A stretch of 21,930 nucleotides of DNA from an uncultured Bacilli bacterium. GTDB lineage: Bacteria; Bacillota_I; Bacilli_A; RF39; UBA660. The position numbers were made by a program, and so were the translations under genes. How positions within the stretch are numbered: position 1 is the stretch's first letter; each line of letters begins with the position of its first letter. The DNA lies in contig CAJOQL010000078.1 of NCBI GenBank assembly GCA_905236935.1, positions 1 to 21,930 on the forward strand, written 5' to 3'. Of the stretch, positions 1 through 8,027 are shown piece after piece. The notes under the pieces are model-generated. The model saw nothing but the letters and a program-made list of their open reading frames with translations. It ran no database searches and was not told where the DNA came from.

Positions 1-655
1 AAACTAAGAAATATGCATCTTCATCAGCCTTTTTAAATGGAACTATAACTGTATTAGCATCTATTTCTTTATATCCTTGAGCCACTTCATGAGATGCAAG
101 TCCAGTACCACATCTTGGACACCAAGGCATAATTTTTACTCCTTCATAGAATAGTCCTTCATCAAAAAATTTCTTTAAGATATACCATTCTGTTTCAATA
201 TAATCGTTATCATAAGTAATATACGGACTATCCAAATTAATAAATTGTCCCATTTCGTTAGTTAGTTTATTAAAAGCATCTACATTTTTCCAAACAGATT
301 CACGACATTTTTGGTTAAACTCTTTAATACCATATTTTTCAATATCACCTTTACCAGTAAAACCTAGTTCTTTTTCAACTTGAACCTCTACTGGAAGTCC
401 ATGAGTATCCCAACCTACTTTTCTTATTACTTTATAACCATTCATTACTTTATATTTAGTAAATGAATCTTTTAAAAACTTTGCAACCATATGATGAAGC
501 CCAGGATTACCATTAGCTGTTGCTGGACCATCATAAAACACATAGTTTTTATCTCCTTTTGTAGTTTTTTCTAAAATATTCATTTTCTTCCAAGAAGCTA
601 AAATATCTTGTTCTACTTCAAATACATTTCTTTTGTCTAATTCTTTAAATTCCAT
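1..655 (-). CDS. ileS: Isoleucyl-tRNA synthetase, N-terminal 218 residues (cut by window edge)
   Basis: Class I aminoacyl-tRNA synthetase that charges tRNA-Ile in the cytoplasm. The visible N-terminus has the adenylate-binding HIGH-type motif as GLHHM (about residues 52-56) after FYDGPATANG, and the WDTHGLPVE block typical of IleS around residue 83. A CPRC motif (MPWCPRCGTG) lies near residue 189. ATG 653-655 is chosen because AAGGAGG (minus strand) sits about 7 bases upstream. The gene continues past position 1, so the KMSKS loop and anticodon domain are not seen. The T-box leader directly upstream, with an ATC specifier candidate, independently supports Ile specificity. Confidence 0.95.
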   Translation of the reverse strand, partial: MEFKELDKRNVFEVEQDILASWKKMNILEKTTKGDKNYVFYDGPATANGNPGLHHMVAKFLKDSFTKYKVMNGYKVIRKVGWDTHGLPVEVQVEKELGFTGKGDIEKYGIKEFNQKCRESVWKNVDAFNKLTNEMGQFINLDSPYITYDNDYIETEWYILKKFFDEGLFYEGVKIMPWCPRCGTGLASHEVAQGYKEIDANTVIVPFKKADEDAYFLV

Positions 656-667
656 AAAATCCTCCTT

Positions 668-888
668 AAAATAAAAAGCTCATAAATCTAAGGATGCATA
701 TTTGCACGGTACCACCTTAGTTTATGAACTTATCATACTCTTAAATCTTTAACGCAGATACGCGGATTATACTTATCCTATAATCACATTAGAAGTGATC
801 TATATATTACCTTATATACTTACTTTCACCAATTATGTAAGACTCTCTAAATACTTAATAATATACCGTCTTCCTCATTTGTATTACG
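668..888 (-). promoter_or_regulatory. T-box leader (riboswitch) of ileS
   Basis: On the minus strand the leader carries the hallmark T-box sequence AAGGTGGTACCGTG (702-718 region), which pairs with the NCCA end of uncharged tRNA. It overlaps a terminator stem: CTAAGG/CCTTAG extended by TTCATAAA/TTTATGAG (680-729), followed by TTTTTATTTT. Further upstream are AGAGAG and GGTGAAAG elements typical of stem I. An ATC triplet (complement of 797-799) lies just 5' of CTTC, which can pair with the GAAG of the leader 5' region; it is the likely Ile specifier. Uncharged tRNA-Ile should stabilise the antiterminator and allow ileS transcription. The specifier assignment is inferred from position. Confidence 0.93.
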
Positions 889-894
889 CTTTAA

Positions 895-923
895 ATTATA
901 AAATTATTTATTTTAAAAGTCAA
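895..923 (-). promoter_or_regulatory. Sigma-A-type promoter of the ileS T-box leader
   Basis: Minus strand TTGACT (918-923), a 17-base spacer, then a perfect TATAAT (895-900). This places the transcript start near 888, just before the T-box stem I. Confidence 0.85.
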
Positions 924-941
924 TTAATTAATTATCTTTTT

Positions 942-1664
942 TTAAATACTTACGATATAATCTAGGACATCACTATTAACTTTAAGTTCTTCATCACTAG
1001 GATTATTTTTTATAATTATTTCTAAATCTAAAACCTTAACTTTAGTTAGAGCATTAAAAGCATCATCTGAGATGGCAATTAATACTTCACTTACATCTTC
1101 TAATTCTTCGGCAATTTTACCATAATGGTCAACATATTTAATAATAGTTGCATTAGTAATAAATGGTTTATTAAGAATAATTTTATTGTTATATTTTACA
1201 TATATATCTATTTTTTCTCCTATTACTAGTTCCTTAATATTGATTTTATCAGTAGATAATGAAATTAACCTATAGTCTTTAGGAACATTTATAAGATTTT
1301 TTATACTTTTTTCTAATTTTATATTATTTGCTTCTACCTTCATAATAACATTATTTTTTAAATAAATAACGCTAAATGATATTAGAATAATTATAAATAA
1401 AAAACAAATTCCATATATTAATTTTCGATTCCATTTTATTTTTCGATCTATATCCTTAATCATTTTTTTATCTTCTTTAAGCAAGTTATCTAATGAGATA
1501 TTAAAATTCTCGCTTATTAAGATTAAAGTTTCAATATCGGGATAACATTTATTATTTTCCCAATTTGATACTGTTTGTCTAGAAACTTTTAACTTTTCAG
1601 CAAATTCTTCTTGAGTTAAATTATTATTTTTTCTTATTTCAATTATTTTTTTATATAAATTCAT
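942..1664 (-). CDS. XRE-family HTH regulator with one membrane segment
   Basis: A 240-residue protein. Residues about 1-60 form a Cro/C1-type helix-turn-helix (LTQEEFAEKL, then SRQTVSNWE), a DNA-binding repressor fold. A basic stretch is followed by one hydrophobic segment near residues 82-103. The remaining 135 residues should lie outside the cell and match no domain I recognise. Such one-component membrane regulators are thought to couple an outside or membrane signal to DNA binding. The start at 1664 is preferred over 1682 because GAAGGGAAG lies at suitable spacing upstream. It is divergent from the 1812-4558 operon. A direct repeat between the two (1681-1711) could be its operator. Its target is not known. 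Confidence 0.85.
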   Translation of the reverse strand: MNLYKKIIEIRKNNNLTQEEFAEKLKVSRQTVSNWENNKCYPDIETLILISENFNISLDNLLKEDKKMIKDIDRKIKWNRKLIYGICFLFIIILISFSVIYLKNNVIMKVEANNIKLEKSIKNLINVPKDYRLISLSTDKINIKELVIGEKIDIYVKYNNKIILNKPFITNATIIKYVDHYGKIAEELEDVSEVLIAISDDAFNALTKVKVLDLEIIIKNNPSDEELKVNSDVLDYIVSI

Positions 1665-1680
1665 ATAAACTCTTCCCTTC

Positions 1681-1711
1681 ACTTAAAATACTAAAATATT
1701 TACTTAAAATA
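1681..1711. repeat. Direct repeat ACTTAAAATA x2, candidate operator
   Basis: ACTTAAAATA occurs at 1681-1690 and again at 1702-1711. The 21-base phase is two helical turns, so both copies lie on the same face. They flank the putative -10 box of the minus-strand XRE gene. Autoregulation is inferred from position only; the sequence is AT-rich, so chance is possible. Confidence 0.4.
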
Positions 1712-1720
1712 GTCTATCAA
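1693..1720 (-). promoter_or_regulatory. Candidate promoter of the XRE regulator
   Basis: Minus strand TTGATA (1715-1720), a 16-base spacer and TATTTT (1693-1698). A modest match, sited correctly for the start at 1664. Confidence 0.4.
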
Positions 1721-1754
1721 ATGTGTTTGACATATAAAGTTTTCCTAATAAAAT

Positions 1755-1783
1755 TTGATATTCCAAATTATTTATGATATTAT
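1755..1783 (+). promoter_or_regulatory. Extended -10 promoter of the 1812-4558 operon
   Basis: TTGATA (1755-1760), a 17-base spacer and TATTAT (1778-1783), preceded by the extended TGn element at 1775-1777. It lies too close to 1755 for that codon to be a start, and so supports translation from 1812. Confidence 0.7.
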
Positions 1784-1811
1784 AGCCCTTACCAAAAGGG
1801 GATGTTTTGTT

Positions 1812-2741
1812 ATGTTTGAAGAAATTACTGATTTTAATATTGATATTGATAATATTTTAGAGGCAATTAATAATAACTGTGCAAATGCTAAAGATTTAAA
1901 AGAAAAACTTATTGAACTTAAAAATAGTTTAGTTAATGCACCTGATTTGATAGTCCCTAGTAATTATTCTACAGAAGAAGATTTAGATTTTGAAAAATCA
2001 GAATCATTTGAAACTATTGTTTTACCATATATTAAACTTTATCGTAAAATTGATATTGCTTCTATTGACACTATAACTTCTATATTACCAAGTGAATCTG
2101 ATTATCATTATAATGAAATATTACTAAGATTATGTGCTGAGTCATTAAAAGAAATTAAAGAATGTGAAGAATTAAAAATTGAAGAAAATCTTGAACAAGA
2201 TATAGATCTTGAAACTATAATAGAAACTGAGAAACAAAAAATGAACTATATCAAAAGATTATTAGAACCAAATGAAGAATTATCTGAAAATAGTGAAATT
2301 AAAAATAAAATAATATTAGCACCTAATATAAATGATAATATTTCAGTTCTTAAAGATATTGAGCGTATTCCATCATCATATTATGAAGAAGTAACTATCC
2401 TTTTAGACTCTATTATAAATAACACTTTTAAAAGATTTAAAAGATTTATTAATGTTTATAAGGTAAATGGCTTTTGTGAAGTTAGAGGTAAAAAAATTAG
2501 AATTATATTTAGAAGATTAAATAATGATACTTATGGTCTAGTTACTATTTTTATGAAAAAAACTACTAGTGATTATGGATATAGAGAATTTATTAAAACA
2601 AAAATAAATAATTTTATAGCTATTTATGATTTATTAAAAGATAATTTAGACAATCCAGAATTTCTAGAACTTAATGATTTTTATCTTAGTGAATTATATA
2701 ACAAACTAGGAATAGTTACTTCAAAAGAAAGGAAAATGTAG
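1812..2741 (+). CDS. Uncharacterised protein with RelE/HigB-like C-terminal region
   Basis: A soluble 309-residue protein, family not recognised. Residues 1-170 are acidic and mostly helical. Residues about 185-265 look like a RelE/HigB-type toxin fold: a helical start, then CEVRGKKIRIIFRR, a short turn, LVTIFMKKT, and a final helix rich in Lys. The typical order (E-R strand, I-R-I-F/Y strand, then a K-K-T strand) is visible. This similarity is by eye and unconfirmed. ATG 1812 is chosen because AAAGGGGATG lies 7 bases upstream and the promoter overlaps the earlier in-frame start. The next gene begins 2 bases after its stop, so the two are almost certainly co-expressed and may act as a pair. 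Base composition resembles the neighbours, so there is no clear sign of recent transfer. Confidence 0.6.
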   Translation: MFEEITDFNIDIDNILEAINNNCANAKDLKEKLIELKNSLVNAPDLIVPSNYSTEEDLDFEKSESFETIVLPYIKLYRKIDIASIDTITSILPSESDYHYNEILLRLCAESLKEIKECEELKIEENLEQDIDLETIIETEKQKMNYIKRLLEPNEELSENSEIKNKIILAPNINDNISVLKDIERIPSSYYEEVTILLDSIINNTFKRFKRFINVYKVNGFCEVRGKKIRIIFRRLNNDTYGLVTIFMKKTTSDYGYREFIKTKINNFIAIYDLLKDNLDNPEFLELNDFYLSELYNKLGIVTSKERKM

Positions 2742-2743
2742 AT

Positions 2744-4558
2744 ATGATTACTTTAGATGATATTAAAGAAAAAATATTAAGTGAAATTAATAACATTAGA
2801 AATACAACATATCAACATAGTCAGAAATATTTAATCTGTAAAAACTTTTTAGAAAATAATAAACTTACTAAAGCTGAACACTTTAAAGATATCGATGTCT
2901 GGGAATTTGTTAAGTGTTTATATATTTTAAAAAGTAAAAGTAATAAATCTATAGAAGAAATTGAAGAAATATTTAATAATTTTAAATTATGCTTTATGAA
3001 TTTAGATTATTTAATAACTCATTTACTATTTATTTTTATATTTAAAATACCAGGTTCAAAAGAAGAACAAGAAATTTATAATTTTATTAATGAACCTAAT
3101 AAAGTTAAAGCTTTAATTTTACTATCAAATTTATATAAAACTTACGATTTAAATGATTTAATTAGTGAAGATTTTGAAACTCATAATATTGAATCTTATC
3201 TTAAAATTTTAAGAAAAATACAACAAAATGGTGATGATATATTTTTAGTTATTAATCTTTTCAGAAATGAAAGTCAATTAATGGTAGATATTTGTACTTT
3301 AATTACTTCTTATAAAGCTATTAATGAAGAATATTTAAATATAAAAGCAGATATATTTTTTACAAAAGATGAATTTGCAGCATACAATACAATATTAAAC
3401 TTTATTAATAATGAAAATAAAAAAGAGAAAGAATATGAAAAAAATAAGGATTTTACTATTAATTATTACTATAAATTAATTGATAGATTAACTAAAGCAT
3501 CAAAAGAAGAAGAAATAACTAATGCCACTGATTTAGTAAGACTTATTAAAAATGAAAAATTAAAGATAAACGTTCTTAAATATATTTATTTCCACAATAA
3601 AGCTTATTATGAAAAATTACAAAAAGATGTCCAAAGATTAGATTATAGTGGACTACTAAATTATCAGCAATTACTTAAAAAATATAAAATTGAAATTAGC
3701 TTTAATGAGGTAACTTTTATTAATCATAATTCATTAGATGATATTGAATCTATTTTAAATTTGCTTCCTAGAATCTTTACAAGTCAAGAATTAATTCAAA
3801 TCTTAAAATATACAAATCTAGATTTAATTCAAAAAATTAAAAAATACTATGATTTAAGATTTTTGGATGATAATTTTCTTCAAAATAATTTAGAAATATT
3901 TAATTCAGATTCTGATCTATTAAGTAGATTTGAATTTGGATTATCTATATTAAATGAAAAAGGTATCAATCCTCAGTTATTTCAAAATAATCCATGTATT
4001 TTAATAAAGTCGCCTACTCTTTTAGAACAAAATTTAAATATCTTAATTGATTATAATTTAATAGTATCCATTAAAACAACAGATAATTATTGTTTTTTAT
4101 TAGAAAAAGACTTAATTACTAAAATAGATTATCTTATTGAACTTGGATTATATAACTTTTTAGGACAAGATTTAGATATTTTAAATATTCCTTATTCTCT
4201 ATTAAAAAGAATTGAATTATTAAATGCCTTAGGTGAAATGATAAATAGTATTGAAGAATTATGGAGCATTATTGATTTAGAAGAATTTATTGTACCTGAT
4301 GAACTTATTGATGGATATCTACCTAATGTAGCATCTTTAATGCCAAAAGAAAATTTAACTATTAAGTCATTAGATAAAATTAAAACTAATAATATTAGCA
4401 TAAGACTTGGCCAAACTATTATATCTATACCAAAAGTTAAAAGAATGCTTACAAAAGGTTTATCTTTACAAAACGCATTATTTTATAATAAAAAAGTTAA
4501 TTTAGATACTTATCAAAATATAATTAGTGATTTAAAGAATAATGAAAAAGTACTTTAA
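2744..4558 (+). CDS. Large alpha-helical protein with mTERF-like repeats, partner of the upstream gene
   Basis: A 604-residue protein without signal peptide or convincing membrane segments, rich in Leu, Ile, Asn and Lys. It reads as a helical-repeat solenoid. The C-terminal half (about residues 330-590) has repeated units of the form leucine-rich helix, P-x-L, then a second helix with I-x-x-L-I-x-x-G/N-L. Examples are SPTLLEQNLNILIDYNL near residue 425 and LEKDLITKIDYLIELGL near 455. These resemble mTERF repeats, which bind nucleic acid in organelles, though no family match could be run. ATG 2744 has AAAGGA 11-16 bases upstream, inside the end of the previous gene. A terminator hairpin starts inside its last codons. 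Function unknown; nucleic-acid or protein binding is inference. Confidence 0.6.
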   Translation: MITLDDIKEKILSEINNIRNTTYQHSQKYLICKNFLENNKLTKAEHFKDIDVWEFVKCLYILKSKSNKSIEEIEEIFNNFKLCFMNLDYLITHLLFIFIFKIPGSKEEQEIYNFINEPNKVKALILLSNLYKTYDLNDLISEDFETHNIESYLKILRKIQQNGDDIFLVINLFRNESQLMVDICTLITSYKAINEEYLNIKADIFFTKDEFAAYNTILNFINNENKKEKEYEKNKDFTINYYYKLIDRLTKASKEEEITNATDLVRLIKNEKLKINVLKYIYFHNKAYYEKLQKDVQRLDYSGLLNYQQLLKKYKIEISFNEVTFINHNSLDDIESILNLLPRIFTSQELIQILKYTNLDLIQKIKKYYDLRFLDDNFLQNNLEIFNSDSDLLSRFEFGLSILNEKGINPQLFQNNPCILIKSPTLLEQNLNILIDYNLIVSIKTTDNYCFLLEKDLITKIDYLIELGLYNFLGQDLDILNIPYSLLKRIELLNALGEMINSIEELWSIIDLEEFIVPDELIDGYLPNVASLMPKENLTIKSLDKIKTNNISIRLGQTIISIPKVKRMLTKGLSLQNALFYNKKVNLDTYQNIISDLKNNEKVL

Positions 4559-4573
4559 ATCACTTTTATTTTT
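4527..4573 (+). terminator. Rho-independent terminator overlapping the end of the 2744 gene
   Basis: Perfect 11-bp stem GTGATTTAAAG (4527-4537) / CTTTAAATCAC (4553-4563), then TTTTATTTTT. The stop codon (4556-4558) is inside the stem. Confidence 0.8.
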
Positions 4574-4715
4574 CCTCTAGACTTTTAACTATTATTTTAG
4601 CATTTTCTAGTTAAGATAAAATAGAAATAAAGTGCTTATCGTAGTGATGAGGAAATTTATATTTATATTATATGCCATAACAATATAAAGTACATATCAG
4701 CTTATAGAGTTAACT

Positions 4716-4743
4716 AAGAATTCAAAAAAGAATTCTTTTTTTC
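4716..4743 (+). terminator. Second plus-strand terminator just before the phosphofructokinase gene
   Basis: AAGAATTC (4716-4723), an A6 loop, GAATTCTT (4730-4737), then more T residues. It lies 150 bases beyond the first terminator. The interval 4574-4715 has no gene that I can identify. Confidence 0.6.
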
Positions 4744-4749
4744 TAGATG

Positions 4750-4758
4750 TGTTATAAT
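4750..4758 (+). promoter_or_regulatory. Extended -10 element of the phosphofructokinase gene
   Basis: TGT followed by perfect TATAAT (4753-4758), 24 bases before the ATG. No good -35 box is visible, since the spacing falls in the terminator hairpin. Confidence 0.65.
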
Positions 4759-4782
4759 ATTTTTTGAAAGTGAGGAATAAAT

Positions 4783-6009
4783 ATGAAAAATATAATTGTT
4801 GGTCAATCAGGAGGACCTACTGCAGTAATTAATTCAAGTATTGCTGGAGTATATAAAAAAGCTAAGGAGCTTGGAATTGAACATGTTTATGGAATGGTAC
4901 ATGGAATTGAAGGCTTTTTAAATGAGGATATTATTGACTTAGATGACTACTTAGATAATCAAGAAAATTATGAATTATTAAAAAGAACTCCATCAGCATT
5001 TTTAGGTTCTTGCCGTTATAAACTACCTAAAATTGAAGGTAATGAAGATGTATATGAAAAAATATTTAATATTTTAGATAAGTGGGAAATTGATGCCTTA
5101 TTTTATACTGGTGGCAATGATTCAATGGATACTATTAAAATGTTATCTGATTATGCTAAAAACAATAATAAACCTCAAAAATTTATGGGAGTACCTAAAA
5201 CTATAGATAATGACTTACCTATTACCGATCATTGCCCTGGATATGGTTCAGCTGCTAAATATATTGCAACTAGTCTAAAAGAAATAATTAGAGATAACGC
5301 ATCATTTGGTAAAAGTAGACTTACTGTTGCTATTGTTGAAATTATGGGTCGTCATGCAGGATGGCTTACTGCCGCTGCAGCATTAGCCAAAGATGATTCT
5401 TGTGAAGGTGTTGATGCTATTTACTTGCCAGAAAACCCTTTTGATTTAGATAAATTTATAAATAATATTAAAGAACTTGCGCAAGTCAAAGAAAGTATTG
5501 TAATTGCAGTAAGTGAAGGAATTCAAACGTCTGATGGCAAATTTGTTTGTGAATTATCTGCAGGTGATCTTGCAGTTGATGCATTTGGTCATAAACAATT
5601 ATCAGGTGCTGCTAGTACTCTAGCAAACATTGTGCAAAAAGAAACTGGTTTAAAAACTCGTGCTATTGAACTTTCTACGTTACAAAGAGCAGCTGCCCAT
5701 ATTGCAAGTCTTACTGATATTAATGAAGCTGAAGAAGTTGGTATGAAAGCTGTAATTGAAGCAAACAATGGACAAACTGGTATGATGGTTACTTTAGATA
5801 GAACTAATAATAATCCATACGAGTGCTCTACCAATACATATGATATTCATAACATTGCTAATGTAGAAAAGAAAGTCCCACTAGAATGGATTAATACTGA
5901 AACAAATCAAATGACTGATGAATTCATTAACTACGCTAAACCCTTAATTCAAGGAGAGTTAATGCCTATATTTAAAGATGGACTTCCAGTTCACTTAATT
6001 AGAAAATAA
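4783..6009 (+). CDS. 6-phosphofructokinase, probably PPi-dependent type
   Basis: Phosphorylates fructose 6-phosphate to fructose 1,6-bisphosphate in glycolysis. Its 408 residues are longer than the usual 320 of bacterial ATP-PfkA. Motifs: GQSGGPTAVIN at the N-terminus, GGNDS at 110-114, PKTIDND at 138-144 and MGRHAGW at 188-194. The bulky Asp at the fourth position of GGxDS and the Lys in PKTIDND mark pyrophosphate-using enzymes; ATP enzymes usually have GGDGS and PGTIDND. The third position is Asn where Asp is more common. PPi use would make the step reversible and ATP-saving. The start has GTGAGG 8 bases upstream and its own promoter, so it is probably monocistronic. Phosphoryl donor is inferred, not shown. 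Confidence 0.93.
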   Translation: MKNIIVGQSGGPTAVINSSIAGVYKKAKELGIEHVYGMVHGIEGFLNEDIIDLDDYLDNQENYELLKRTPSAFLGSCRYKLPKIEGNEDVYEKIFNILDKWEIDALFYTGGNDSMDTIKMLSDYAKNNNKPQKFMGVPKTIDNDLPITDHCPGYGSAAKYIATSLKEIIRDNASFGKSRLTVAIVEIMGRHAGWLTAAAALAKDDSCEGVDAIYLPENPFDLDKFINNIKELAQVKESIVIAVSEGIQTSDGKFVCELSAGDLAVDAFGHKQLSGAASTLANIVQKETGLKTRAIELSTLQRAAAHIASLTDINEAEEVGMKAVIEANNGQTGMMVTLDRTNNNPYECSTNTYDIHNIANVEKKVPLEWINTETNQMTDEFINYAKPLIQGELMPIFKDGLPVHLIRK

Positions 6010-6012
6010 AAT

Positions 6013-6030
6013 CGCTAAAAGCGTTTTTTT
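6013..6030 (+). terminator. Short terminator after the phosphofructokinase gene
   Basis: CGCT (6013-6016), AAA loop, AGCG (6020-6023), then T7. The stem is only 4 bp, so read-through into the ABC gene is possible. Confidence 0.5.
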
Positions 6031-6037
6031 CTTTAAA

Positions 6038-6066
6038 TTGAATATTTTTATCTTTTTTGATATAAC
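6038..6066 (+). promoter_or_regulatory. Promoter of the ABC exporter gene
   Basis: TTGAAT (6038-6043), a 17-base spacer and TATAAC (6061-6066) with TGA just before it (extended -10). The transcript would start near 6073, after the possible ATG at 6072, which makes 6087 the likely start codon. Confidence 0.7.
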
Positions 6067-6086
6067 TATAAATGGAAGTGGTTTTT

Positions 6087-7826
6087 ATGAAAACTCTTAA
6101 AGAACTTATTAAAAATTTAAAATTTACTTGGGAATTTGCTAAAAATGAAAAATTCTTATTATTTCTAAATATTATATCTTATATAGTATGGATTTCAGTA
6201 AGTATTCTAATGCCAATTTTAAGTGCTAAAATAATTGTATCTTTAACTAATAATGATTTAGAAAAGCTTTTGTATTTTGCAATAGTTATTTTTATAGTTA
6301 ATATATTTGATTACTTTTTTGATTATATAATAAGAATTACTAATTTAAAAATCTATCGTAATATTCTAGAAAAATTAGAAATTGAATTAAGTAAAAATAT
6401 TTTAAAAATTGAAAATAAATGTTTAGATGAAACTGGTAGCGGTGTTTTTATTCAAAGAATTACTAATGATACTACTTACTTAGCTGAAATATTTAATTCT
6501 TTATTTGAACAAATATCAGGAGTTATTCAATATCTTGGAATTATTATTGCTATCTTTATAATGAATAAATTAATCTTTATATATTCAATTTTAATGGTTA
6601 CTACCCTATTTGTAATTGAACGTATAAGAACTAATAAAAGAAATGATGATGATAAAGTTTATCGAAAAGCTAATGAAAAATTATATGGCTTTGTTGGAGA
6701 ACTTGTTAGAGGCGCTAGAGATATTAAAATGTTAAACAGTGAAAATGATTTTACTAATGAACTTTCTACAATAATTAAAGATGCCAAAAATAAAATCTAT
6801 ATCTTGCAAAAAAAAAGTTGGTCATATAGGTTACTATCTAATATGTCAATAAATATCTTTGAATTATTATTAATGATTATTCTAATCTTATTTTTAAAAA
6901 ATCATTTTATAGAAACTACTACAGCTTTAGTAATTTATAATTATTTTAGTAAATTAGAATGGTCTAGTTGGGTTGCTGGAGATGTTTTAGAGTATGTTAA
7001 AAGTTTTAACTTATCAGCAGATAGAATTAAATCTATATTAAAAGATGATGAATTTAAAAAAGAAAAATTTGGTACTATTCATATTGATAATATAAAAGGA
7101 AATTTTGAGTTTAAAAATGTATCTTTTAGTTATGATACTAATAAAGTTCTTAAAAATTTATCATTTAAAATTAATGCTAATGAAACAGTAGCTTTTGTTG
7201 GTAAATCAGGTGCTGGTAAAACAACAATATTTAACTTATTATGTAAAATGTATGATATTGATAAAGGTAAAATCACTATAGATGGAATCGATATTAAAGA
7301 TTTAGATAAAGATTCAATTAGAGGAAATATTACAATTATCAGTCAAGATCCATATTTATTTAATATGAGTATTAAAGATAATCTTAAACTAGTAAAATCT
7401 AATGTAACAATGAAAGAAATTAAAGAAGCTTGCAAAATAGCTTGTTTAGATGATTTTATTAATAAACTACCAAATAAATATGATACTATTATCGGTGAAG
7501 GTGGAATAAACTTATCTGGAGGACAAAAACAAAGATTAGCAATTGCAAGAGCACTTATTCAAAAAACAAAAATTATTTTATTTGATGAAGCAACTTCTGC
7601 ATTAGATAATGAAACACAAAGTAAAATTCAAACTGCTATTGAAAATATGCGTAATGATTATACTATTCTTATTATTGCTCACAGATTATCAACAATAATA
7701 AATGCTGACCATATTCTATATCTAAATAATGGTAAAATTGAAGCTAAAGGAACACACGAAGAATTATTAAAAACATCAGATTCTTATAAAAATTTATATG
7801 AATCAGAACTTTCTAAGAATAAATAG
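6087..7826 (+). CDS. ABC exporter, fused permease and ATPase
   Basis: A 579-residue type IV ABC exporter half-transporter with about six membrane segments in residues 25-295, followed by an ATPase domain. Motifs (from ATG 6087): Walker A GKSGAGKTT at 372-380, Q-loop SQDP at 419-422, signature LSGGQ at 476-480, Walker B IILFDE at 496-501, and the switch His in IIAHR at 532. All catalytic residues are present, so it should work as a homodimer; no second half-transporter lies nearby. Substrate cannot be read from the sequence; lipids, peptides or drugs are all possible. The start at 6087 rather than 6072 is supported by the promoter position and by GGAAGTGG upstream. Confidence 0.92.
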   Translation: MKTLKELIKNLKFTWEFAKNEKFLLFLNIISYIVWISVSILMPILSAKIIVSLTNNDLEKLLYFAIVIFIVNIFDYFFDYIIRITNLKIYRNILEKLEIELSKNILKIENKCLDETGSGVFIQRITNDTTYLAEIFNSLFEQISGVIQYLGIIIAIFIMNKLIFIYSILMVTTLFVIERIRTNKRNDDDKVYRKANEKLYGFVGELVRGARDIKMLNSENDFTNELSTIIKDAKNKIYILQKKSWSYRLLSNMSINIFELLLMIILILFLKNHFIETTTALVIYNYFSKLEWSSWVAGDVLEYVKSFNLSADRIKSILKDDEFKKEKFGTIHIDNIKGNFEFKNVSFSYDTNKVLKNLSFKINANETVAFVGKSGAGKTTIFNLLCKMYDIDKGKITIDGIDIKDLDKDSIRGNITIISQDPYLFNMSIKDNLKLVKSNVTMKEIKEACKIACLDDFINKLPNKYDTIIGEGGINLSGGQKQRLAIARALIQKTKIILFDEATSALDNETQSKIQTAIENMRNDYTILIIAHRLSTIINADHILYLNNGKIEAKGTHEELLKTSDSYKNLYESELSKNK

Positions 7827-7846
7827 ACATTTTATTAAGCAAAATA

Positions 7847-7880
7847 AAAAGAGTCCCCTATTGCCGCAAAAGACTCTTTT
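7847..7880 (-). terminator. Terminator between converging genes
   Basis: AAAAGAGTC (7847-7855) pairs with GACTCTTTT (7872-7880) across a 16-base loop. On the minus strand the stem is followed by T-rich sequence, ending the secreted-protein transcript; it may also serve the plus-strand ABC gene. Confidence 0.65.
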
Positions 7881-7892
7881 CCAAAAGGAGAA

Positions 7893-7975
7893 TTAAAAGT
7901 AGATTAAATCAAGGACAATATTTAACTACGGAGTAAATAATAAAGATAGTTAAATATAAAAAACTCTACTTTTAA
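7893..7975. repeat. Nested perfect inverted repeats, candidate structured element
   Basis: Outer arms TTAAAAGTAGA (7893-7903) and TCTACTTTTAA (7965-7975) enclose inner arms ATATTTAACTA (7918-7928) and TAGTTAAATAT (7947-7957). Both are 11-bp perfect. They form one long hairpin with a symmetric internal loop in the 3' region of the secreted-protein gene. No open frame or known RNA family was recognised. Confidence 0.5.
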
Positions 7976-8027
7976 AATATAAACTATTGTAAATCATAAA
8001 TTGTAGTATAATTTAAGCCTATTAATC

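Noticed and set aside
4192..4401. Open frame on the minus strand inside the helical-repeat gene
   Set aside because: No ribosome site, fully inside a well-supported plus-strand gene, composition typical of a shadow frame.
5589..5834. Minus-strand open frame inside the phosphofructokinase gene
   Set aside because: Antisense to a conserved enzyme and without its own signals.
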